DNA of 49,283 nucleotides from CAINVV01 sp037129695 (GTDB lineage Bacteria; Bacteroidota; Bacteroidia; Bacteroidales; Prolixibacteraceae): positions 1 through 49,283 of the forward strand of contig JBAXUL010000015.1 of NCBI GenBank assembly GCA_037129695.1, read 5' to 3'. The notes under the pieces were generated by a model. That model did not search any database. It was not told the origin of the DNA and saw nothing but the letters and a program-made list of their open reading frames with translations. Below, in pieces: positions 1 to 7,299 of the stretch. The first letter of the stretch is position 1; every line of letters begins with the position of its first letter. The translations under genes and the position numbers were made by a program.

Positions 1-1
1 G

Positions 2-2833
2 TTTGTTACCGACGCAGGTGTTGCCAGGTATGACGGCACCCGGTTTACCTATTACCGGAAACAGGAGGGATTAAGCAGCAATGATATTTTTGATATCACT
101 GAAGACTCTTTTGGAAGGATCTGGTTTTTCCACATCAATTCAAGCCTTGACTTCTTCTACAACAATTCCATTCATAACCGGAAAAATACTCCGTTTCTGG
201 ATTCGTTACAAACCTCTGATTTTTTTCATAAATTCTATGAAGATGATCAACATAACATCTATTTTTTCAAGAATGCCCAACGCCAGATATTTTCCCTGAA
301 CCCTCAAAATAAGGTAACTAAGTACCAATTGCCAGAAAAATATATCCGGAATGATATTACTACCGACTCAATTGAAGAAATGGACATTCGGTCTCTGTGC
401 AAAAATGATTCCGGAGTTTTTGTTCTTGGTACACCTGCCGGTTATCTCCGTACGAATGATCTTAGAAATACACCTGTTCTTTTTGATAATTCATTTAGAT
501 TTAACGATGTAATCACATCCTCTGACCAAACTATTTATAGTATTGCCAGGCCTAAGAATAACACAGAGTACGATATCCGGAAATTAACAAAAAAGGGACA
601 ATCCCTGATGAAGCTGAATCCATTGGTGAGAACAGGGTCAGATTATATCTCATCGGTTCTGGAAGATAGAAACGGCATTTTGTGGATTTCCACTTACGAT
701 AAAGGCGTGTTTTGTTACAGGGATAATCAATTAATCTATCACTTCGATATCAAGGATGCCAAAATCATCACCCAGGATCACGAAAATAACATTTGGATCA
801 GTTCTTTGAAAGAAGGAGTTTTTAAGATCAATCCATTCATTAACCAGCACCAGCACTTTGAAAATATCACTTTCAATAACAGCCCGATTTATGCCCTCGC
901 ACCAAATGACAGTTCCGGCATTTGGTGCACCAACGGTGATGTGATTTACCTGTTGAAAGACAATGAATTTTATAAAGCTGATTTTCAGAATACTGAAAAC
1001 TCATTTAATGAAATATTGCAGGTTCGTCCGGGTACGTTGCTGGTTGGTGAAACCAGCAAAATGCCCTTTGCACTGGAAGGCATCAGGTTGAATCATGCAA
1101 AAAAGACCATCGAGATTGACCGGGTAGGACAATCAAAAGACATATTGAAAAAATTGATTTATAATCCACAAAAGGATGAAATCATCAGCTTCAATCAGTA
1201 TCATTTATATTTCATTCATCCTGATGAGTTGTTCAAGACCCTTGATAATAAAATAATTAACGAGAGAATTTATAATATCTATTACAATCCTGAAAACGAG
1301 CTAATTATAAATGCCAAAAAAAACTACTCTTTTCAAAACGGGAAAGCTGATGTATGTGAAAAACTAGCTCGCTTTAACAACAAAATTATTTCTGACCATC
1401 TCAATCTGAATGACAACACCGAATTATTCAACATCGAAGGAGACAGCCTTTATGTGATGAAAAATGATAAAATTTATAACCTTTCAGCAGCTTTTGAACA
1501 ACAGATAGACTTTCAGATCAAACATCTGGCATACCACGATTCTACTCTGTTTATTGCTACATCCAAAAATATTTATATATGCGAAAATCCATTGAATGCA
1601 CTGAAAAATGAAACCGTTTTTCTTCACATGGCCAACATTCCCTTCAGGGCAATCCATGCTATTTTGTTCAACAACGAAAAACTTTTTGTTGCAAGTGACG
1701 ATGGACTGACATCCATATCTTATCAGAACCTTCACGACATCAGCACACAACCTCCAATTCCCTATTTCCAAACCATCCAGTTGAATGACAAGGAGAATCA
1801 GGTGAACCAAAATGAGATTTCATTTGTAGGCAACCAAAGGGTCAATATTGCATTCAGTTGTATCAATTATTCGATCAGCCCGGTTATTTTCTCCTACATG
1901 CTGGAGGGGAGTGATTCCGACTGGAACATTGCAAAGAGTAACAATGTCGTTCTTCAGAATCTATCGAAAGGGAATTACAATTTTAAGCTCAGAGCCAGAA
2001 AATCAACTTCAGACTGGAGTGAACCAATCTATTTCGGGATCACAGTTGATGCAACAATCTGGCAACATCCCTTGTTTTATTTTGTTGTCTTTATTCTGAT
2101 TTCGGGGTTGGCTTTCCTGGTACTAATCAGACAAAAAAACATAGAACTGCGTCGCCGGGAACTGGAGCACCAAATATTATTGTCTGAACAAAAATCTCTT
2201 CAGGCCATGATGAACCCGCATTTCATTTTTAACTCACTCGGATCCATTCAGAATTATCTGTTGCACAACAAACCCAATGAAGCGGGAGTCTATCTCTCCC
2301 AATTCGCCAGATTGATCAGGCAAAACCTCAATGCCATCAACTCACCCCTGATTCACCTGGAGGAAGAGGTAGACCGCCTGAAAAATTACCTGGATCTCGA
2401 AAAACTGAGAATGGGCAACAAATTCTCGTATTATATTGAAATAGATGAGGACATTGAGGCTGATGAAATTTTAATTCCATCCATGATCGTACAGCCCTTT
2501 GTTGAGAATTCTATCTGGCATGGTATCGCCAATATGGAAGAAAAGGGATTTATCGGCATTAAATTTAAGCATAAAGGTGAATATTCACTTCAGATTATCG
2601 TTGAGGACACCGGGATAGGTATTAACAATGCCGTAAAATATGGATTCAAAAAGGACAATCATTTGAACCTGGGAAATGATATTACAAGAAAAAGGCTCAA
2701 CCTTCTGGGACAAAAATATGGAATTGAAACAGGCGTTACTTATTGCGAAAAATCACCCGGATTGAGCAATCCCGGAACAATAGTTGAAATAATTGTACCC
2801 GTTCAATACGGAAGATCAGAATCACCCGCCTAA
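2..2833 (+). CDS. Sensor histidine kinase, reg_prop/Y_Y_Y/LytS type (5' end outside window)
   Basis: The reading frame is open from base 2 with no start, so the N-terminus lies upstream. The visible 943 residues begin with beta-propeller (reg_prop) blades such as VTDAGVARYDG and GRIWF, with further blades like NGILWIS and NNIWISS. A Y_Y_Y-type domain follows (about nt 1850-2055), then one membrane helix (nt 2072-2127). The cytoplasmic part has a LytS/His_kinase motif MMNPHFIFNSLGSIQNYLL, with the likely phosphoacceptor His at nt 2219-2221. An ATPase domain follows with an N box (PFVENSIWHGI) and a G box (EDTGIGI). The family senses periplasmic ligands and signals to a LytTR-type response regulator. 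No regulator gene is visible here, so it may lie upstream. A strong terminator follows, so this kinase ends its transcription unit. The ligand is unknown. Confidence 0.93.
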   Translation, partial: FVTDAGVARYDGTRFTYYRKQEGLSSNDIFDITEDSFGRIWFFHINSSLDFFYNNSIHNRKNTPFLDSLQTSDFFHKFYEDDQHNIYFFKNAQRQIFSLNPQNKVTKYQLPEKYIRNDITTDSIEEMDIRSLCKNDSGVFVLGTPAGYLRTNDLRNTPVLFDNSFRFNDVITSSDQTIYSIARPKNNTEYDIRKLTKKGQSLMKLNPLVRTGSDYISSVLEDRNGILWISTYDKGVFCYRDNQLIYHFDIKDAKIITQDHENNIWISSLKEGVFKINPFINQHQHFENITFNNSPIYALAPNDSSGIWCTNGDVIYLLKDNEFYKADFQNTENSFNEILQVRPGTLLVGETSKMPFALEGIRLNHAKKTIEIDRVGQSKDILKKLIYNPQKDEIISFNQYHLYFIHPDELFKTLDNKIINERIYNIYYNPENELIINAKKNYSFQNGKADVCEKLARFNNKIISDHLNLNDNTELFNIEGDSLYVMKNDKIYNLSAAFEQQIDFQIKHLAYHDSTLFIATSKNIYICENPLNALKNETVFLHMANIPFRAIHAILFNNEKLFVASDDGLTSISYQNLHDISTQPPIPYFQTIQLNDKENQVNQNEISFVGNQRVNIAFSCINYSISPVIFSYMLEGSDSDWNIAKSNNVVLQNLSKGNYNFKLRARKSTSDWSEPIYFGITVDATIWQHPLFYFVVFILISGLAFLVLIRQKNIELRRRELEHQILLSEQKSLQAMMNPHFIFNSLGSIQNYLLHNKPNEAGVYLSQFARLIRQNLNAINSPLIHLEEEVDRLKNYLDLEKLRMGNKFSYYIEIDEDIEADEILIPSMIVQPFVENSIWHGIANMEEKGFIGIKFKHKGEYSLQIIVEDTGIGINNAVKYGFKKDNHLNLGNDITRKRLNLLGQKYGIETGVTYCEKSPGLSNPGTIVEIIVPVQYGRSESPA

Positions 2834-3017
2834 AACCATTCCGTTCAATCAATCAATGACTCCATTCATTCAACGAAAAGTGCCATTTACTCAAATGCAA
2901 TTTTAACTGTTGTGAATCTTGGTATCATTACCATTGAAATATTAAAGGTAATTGTCGCTTTCGTTTCTGCTTTACCGGACCACAAGACCTTCAATAAGCG
3001 TTAAAACCTAACCTGAG
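2834..3017. other. Intergenic stretch without a recognised gene
   Basis: The gap between the sensor kinase and the acyltransferase is 311 bases. This first part is AT-rich and shows no ORF, tRNA or clear promoter. A weak 6-bp inverted repeat (ATTACC / GGTAAT, about nt 2928-2953) is visible but has no obvious role. The rest of the gap holds a terminator and a promoter, listed separately. Confidence 0.5.
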
Positions 3018-3072
3018 AAGAACTTAGTCAGAGCCACTGCCGATACCGGCGCTCTCTAAGTTCTTTTTTTTT
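3018..3072 (+). terminator. Rho-independent terminator after sensor kinase
   Basis: Arms AAGAACTTAG (3018-3027) and CTAAGTTCTT (3056-3065) are perfectly complementary. Inside them AGAGC (3030-3034) pairs with GCTCT (3051-3055), and GCCG (3039-3042) pairs with CGGC (3047-3050) around a 4-base loop. A run of nine T (3064-3072) follows. The long stacked hairpin plus T tract is a convincing plus-strand terminator. Confidence 0.85.
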
Positions 3073-3110
3073 GTTAAAAATTGCCCAAAGGCCCATTTGA
3101 CTCTTTTTCC

Positions 3111-3118
3111 TATATTTG
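3111..3118 (+). promoter_or_regulatory. Putative -7 box of the acyltransferase-GH92 operon
   Basis: TATATTTG fits the Bacteroidota TAnnTTTG -7 element and lies 26 bases before the acyltransferase ATG, directly after a terminator. A TTTG at 3096-3099 is too close for a normal -33 element, so only the -7 box is supported. Confidence 0.5.
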
Positions 3119-3144
3119 CAAGAGTCTGACACTATTAACAAATC

Positions 3145-4260
3145 ATGGAGAAAATAATATCGGCCGACAAGCGCATCCTGTCTGTTGATGTACTGCGCGG
3201 CTTTGACATGTTCTGGCTGATCGGCGGAACTGGTCTTGCGTTGGCCATCGTGAAACTTTTTGGCGGAAGAGTTCAGGATATTCTCCTTCCGCAACTGGAT
3301 CATGCTGAATGGATTGGTTTTACCTTTTATGACCTGATCTTCCCGCTTTTTGAATTTGTCATGGGTATGTCGGTTGTATTTTCACTTCAGCGAATTCTGG
3401 CTACCGATGGAAAAATAATGGCCTACCGCAGGCTCCTCAAAAGATTTCTCCTTCTCTTTCTTCTGGGAATCATCTATTATGGAGGACTTTCCAATATCTG
3501 GCCGGATATCAGAATTTTAGGTGTATTGCAACGCCTGGCCATCACCTACCTATTTACTGGCATTCTCTTTATCCATTTGGAACTTCGCGGATTGGTGATT
3601 GTCTCTTCCATTGTTCTCATCGGCTACTGGTTCTTGCTCAGTTTCGTTCCGGTCCCCAACACTGGGCTGGTTTCGCTCACAATGAACTCAAACTGGCATC
3701 AATACATCGACGTTCTATTTCTACCCGGCAGAAAAAGTGGTGGCAGCGGAGGATGGGATATCAATGGAATTCTGGGAACCTTTCCTGCTACGGTTTCCTG
3801 CGTGCTTGGTGTCTTCGCTGCCCGGATTTTACAAAGCAATAAAATGGAAGTCAGGCAGCGCCTCATCTGTTTGATCGCCGGAGGTGCGCTGATGGTGCTG
3901 ACCGGTTACCTTTGGGGCATTCAGATGCCTGTCATCAAAAAAATCTGGTCGCCTACCTATGTACTGGTCGCCGGAGGCTACAGCCTCATTATGATGGGAA
4001 TCTTTTATTATCTGATCGACGTGAAAGGGTACAAGAGTTGGACCCCAGTTTTTGTATGGATCGGAGTCAATCCAATTACCATTTATATGGCAAGAAACCT
4101 GATCGATTTCAACGGATTGGCCAAAAGGCTCGTCGGTGGTGATCTCGCCCAAATGGTTGGACCCGAATGGGCTTATTTATTGGCAATGATCGTTTCTCTC
4201 GGATTTTCTCTGGTTCTTCTCCGATTCATGTACCATCGGAAAATATTTCTAAAAGTCTAG
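3145..4260 (+). CDS. HGSNAT/NagX-like membrane acyltransferase (DUF5009/COG4299-like)
   Basis: This 371-residue polytopic membrane protein has about ten hydrophobic segments. It opens with the family hallmark SVDVLRGFDMFW, followed by DHAEWIGFTFYDLIFPLF. His53 in that second motif aligns by position with the histidine acetylated in human heparan-alpha-glucosaminide N-acetyltransferase (HAPWNG motif). Known family members move acetyl groups from cytoplasmic acetyl-CoA to an amino sugar across the membrane; the substrate here is inferred only. The stop codon is 2 bases before the first GH92 ATG, so the genes are probably translationally coupled and the enzyme may act on sugars released by the two mannosidases. 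A function in cell-envelope acylation is the alternative. Confidence 0.85.
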   Translation: MEKIISADKRILSVDVLRGFDMFWLIGGTGLALAIVKLFGGRVQDILLPQLDHAEWIGFTFYDLIFPLFEFVMGMSVVFSLQRILATDGKIMAYRRLLKRFLLLFLLGIIYYGGLSNIWPDIRILGVLQRLAITYLFTGILFIHLELRGLVIVSSIVLIGYWFLLSFVPVPNTGLVSLTMNSNWHQYIDVLFLPGRKSGGSGGWDINGILGTFPATVSCVLGVFAARILQSNKMEVRQRLICLIAGGALMVLTGYLWGIQMPVIKKIWSPTYVLVAGGYSLIMMGIFYYLIDVKGYKSWTPVFVWIGVNPITIYMARNLIDFNGLAKRLVGGDLAQMVGPEWAYLLAMIVSLGFSLVLLRFMYHRKIFLKV

Positions 4261-4262
4261 AA

Positions 4263-7229
4263 ATGAAAGCGAAGAAATTCATTCTCATTATTCTGGCTTC
4301 GATGACCGAAATTTTTTCAGCGACGGCCAATCCATCCCCACCTGTGAAGGATTACACCCGCTTTGCAGATCCTATGATCGGCACGAATGCACACGGCCAT
4401 ACTTTTCCGGGTGCCACCGTACCTTTCGGGATGATCCAGCTAAGTCCGGATACAAGAACGGACAGCTGGGACGGATGCTCCGGGTATCATTATTCCGACC
4501 AGGACATTCTTGGATTCAGTCATACCCATTTCAGCGGCACCGGTGTTGGCAGCGGTGCAGACATCATGCTGATGCCGTTTCAAGATGAGACCGGGATGAC
4601 AGGTTCGAATGCAAAAGAACCAAAACCGGAATATCGCGCAGCTTTCTCCCACAAGAATGAAACTGCTACACCGGGATACTACAGAGTCCAACTGGATGAC
4701 GGAATTCTGGCAGAACTTACCTGTACCGAAAGGGTTGGTTTTCACAAGTACTCCTTTCCTGCCGGGAAATCGGCCAACATCATCCTGAACCTGTCGCATG
4801 GTATTACGAGCAGGGTGGATTCACTCTCTCTGGAAATGGTGAACAATACCACCCTTACCGGGTTCAGGCATGCCAATAGCAGTCTGGAAGGGGATAAAAC
4901 CGTATTTTTTGTGATCGAATTTTCTGCCCCCATCCGCAATTATCGGATCAATTTGCAAGGAAAAAATATCGGGGAAAGACCCTTGTCAGGCGGAAAAAAT
5001 CTCCAAGCCTACTTTAAGTTTGACAAACTACCTAAAAATGAACTGCTTGTCAAAGTTGCACTTTCCAGAGTTGACAAGGAAGGTGCGCTTTTCAACCTGA
5101 GAACCGAACTTCCCGGCTGGGATTTTGCGGTTGCAAAAGAAAGTGCCAGGCAGAAATGGCAGAAAGAACTTCAGAAGATCGAAGTGGAAGGAGGTACCGT
5201 CGCACAGAATAGAATTTTTTATTCCGCACTCTACCATTGCCTGATACATCCTAATACAGCCATGGACGCTGACAGAAGATACATGGGGACAGATCACAAA
5301 ATCCGGACTGCAACAGGATTCGACAACTTTACCACCTTTTCCTCATGGGATACTTTCAGGGCACTGCACCCTCTGTTCACCATCATCAATCAGCAGAAAA
5401 CCAACCAGTTTATCCGCAGTTTCATTGAGCGTTACCAGCATTTCGGCACCATGATGATCATGGAATTCGGAGGAAATGAAGGGTTTGGCATGATCGGATA
5501 TCATGCATCATCGATCATCGCCGATGCTTATGTAAAAGGAATCCGCGACTATGACGTGAATTTGGCGTATGAGGGGATGAAAGGTCTTTCCGAAGGACTC
5601 CGGGCTGGGAAGGAAAGCTACAAATCCCTTGGATATATTCCTTGCGAACAGGAAGATCAGTCTGTATCACGGACGCTTGAATATGCTTACGACGACTGGT
5701 GCGTTTCACGACTGGCGAGAGACATCAGTCAGACAGACTTTCATCTTTACAGTGGAAAAGGGAATTTCTATATGAATGTATTCAGCAAGGAAGTCGGGTT
5801 TATGCGGGGGAGATCAGCCTCCGGTGAATGGCAGCAGCCATTTGATCCGAAATCTACCGCCAATTTCACGGAAGGAAATGCCTACCAGTTTTCGCTGTTC
5901 GTTCCCCAGGATTACCAGGGTTTGTTCAAAAGGATGGGTGGGGCAGAAACCGTTGACCAATGGCTTGACCGGTGCTTTGCCACACCCATGGATTCAAGCC
6001 AGTCGCGAACAGGGGACATGACCGGAAACATTGGTCAATATGTTCATGGTAATGAACCCAGTCACCACATGGCCTATCTTTACAATTACATCGGGAAGCC
6101 CTGGAAAACCCAGCAACGGGTTCGGCAGATCATGGATACACTCTACTCGGATCAACCTGACGGACTCGCAGGGAACGAGGACTGCGGGCAGATGTCGGCC
6201 TGGTATGTCCTCAGTGCCATGGGTTTCTATCCAACCACTCCCGGAATGGATTACTATGTGATAGGCTCACCTCTCTTTCCGAAGGTGACCATCCATCTTG
6301 AAGATGGGAAACAATTTATCATCAAGGCACTTGATACCGGCAGCAAAAACATTTATGTTCATTCCACCACCCTCAACGGGAAAAAGTCGGCCAACTCCTG
6401 GTTAAAGCATTCTGACATCATGAACGGAGGCCTTCTGGTATTTGAAATGGGATCGAATCCGAGTTCTTCTTGGGGTTCAGAAAAAGAAAATCTGCCCTAT
6501 TCCGACAGCTACCCAACACCATTGATGCCATTGATTGAGACCCGTGAAAGGTATTTCAAAGATTCCCTTGAAGTCATCCTTTCCTGCAAAGAGCCAAAAG
6601 CAGAAATCCGATATAGCCTTGACGGCACTAATCCTGACATGAATTCTGTGCTTTACACCCATCCTTTCCAACTGGACCGGTCGGCAGAATTGAAAGCAAG
6701 CACCTTTGCAATGGGCTGCCATCCAAGTTATCCGGCATCCGCCAAAATGACCAAACTGACGCTTCAGCTTGCGACTGATCTAACCGGACTGTTACCCGGA
6801 CTTCAGTCCTGCTATTTTGAAGGATACTGCGTGAAACTTGCGGACATGAATCAGTATTCCATTCTCAACACCCAAATTTTACCAAAATTCGACATCAGTG
6901 CCATCAAAGACAGTCGTCCATTTGGATATTATTTCAAGGGATATCTGAAGATACCTGAGACAGGTATTTATACATTCTTCCTCAATTCCAACGATGGCAG
7001 TCAAATGACCATCGATGGAAAGATTGTCATCCTCAATGACGGGTTTCACCGCGCACAGGACCGAACATGCAAAATTGAACTGGAAAAAGGCTTTCACCTG
7101 ATAACAGTCGACTATTTTCAAATGGGAGGTGCAAAGGCGCTCACTGTAAGCTGGCAGGCAGAATACGGGAAAAAGGCAGAGATTTCTGAGGAAGCGCTGT
7201 ACCACGAAAAATTGGAAAGTGGCCAATGA
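4263..7229 (+). CDS. GH92 family alpha-mannosidase with CHB_HEX_C and PA14 domains (first copy)
   Basis: The start is taken at ATG 4263, 2 bases after the acyltransferase stop; the frame is open further upstream but those codons lie inside that gene. The product is 988 residues. A Sec signal peptide (about 1-22, MKAKKFILIILASM...) precedes a GH92 N-terminal beta-sandwich (FADPMIGTNAHGHTFPGA) and the catalytic (alpha/alpha)6 domain with SSWDTFRALHPL, TEGNAYQ (Glu537), HGNEPSHH and GNEDCGQMSAW (Asp640). Glu537 and Asp640 fall where the family's general acid and base are expected. The C-terminus has a chitobiase-like domain (RYSLDGTNPD) and a PA14-like domain (YTFFLNSNDGSQMTIDG). GH92 enzymes are calcium-dependent exo-alpha-mannosidases, mostly acting on N-glycans or mannans. 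Linkage specificity cannot be read from sequence alone. Confidence 0.93.
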   Translation: MKAKKFILIILASMTEIFSATANPSPPVKDYTRFADPMIGTNAHGHTFPGATVPFGMIQLSPDTRTDSWDGCSGYHYSDQDILGFSHTHFSGTGVGSGADIMLMPFQDETGMTGSNAKEPKPEYRAAFSHKNETATPGYYRVQLDDGILAELTCTERVGFHKYSFPAGKSANIILNLSHGITSRVDSLSLEMVNNTTLTGFRHANSSLEGDKTVFFVIEFSAPIRNYRINLQGKNIGERPLSGGKNLQAYFKFDKLPKNELLVKVALSRVDKEGALFNLRTELPGWDFAVAKESARQKWQKELQKIEVEGGTVAQNRIFYSALYHCLIHPNTAMDADRRYMGTDHKIRTATGFDNFTTFSSWDTFRALHPLFTIINQQKTNQFIRSFIERYQHFGTMMIMEFGGNEGFGMIGYHASSIIADAYVKGIRDYDVNLAYEGMKGLSEGLRAGKESYKSLGYIPCEQEDQSVSRTLEYAYDDWCVSRLARDISQTDFHLYSGKGNFYMNVFSKEVGFMRGRSASGEWQQPFDPKSTANFTEGNAYQFSLFVPQDYQGLFKRMGGAETVDQWLDRCFATPMDSSQSRTGDMTGNIGQYVHGNEPSHHMAYLYNYIGKPWKTQQRVRQIMDTLYSDQPDGLAGNEDCGQMSAWYVLSAMGFYPTTPGMDYYVIGSPLFPKVTIHLEDGKQFIIKALDTGSKNIYVHSTTLNGKKSANSWLKHSDIMNGGLLVFEMGSNPSSSWGSEKENLPYSDSYPTPLMPLIETRERYFKDSLEVILSCKEPKAEIRYSLDGTNPDMNSVLYTHPFQLDRSAELKASTFAMGCHPSYPASAKMTKLTLQLATDLTGLLPGLQSCYFEGYCVKLADMNQYSILNTQILPKFDISAIKDSRPFGYYFKGYLKIPETGIYTFFLNSNDGSQMTIDGKIVILNDGFHRAQDRTCKIELEKGFHLITVDYFQMGGAKALTVSWQAEYGKKAEISEEALYHEKLESGQ

Positions 7230-7299
7230 CAAATCAACTATCTGTGGAATTTCAGTTTTTATTTGAATTCAACCTCATCACAACACATTGCAATCAACT

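Noticed and set aside
81..299. Separate 72-codon frame at the left edge
   Set aside because: The sensor kinase frame runs through from base 2 without a stop, so this is an out-of-frame shadow; no frameshift is needed to explain it.
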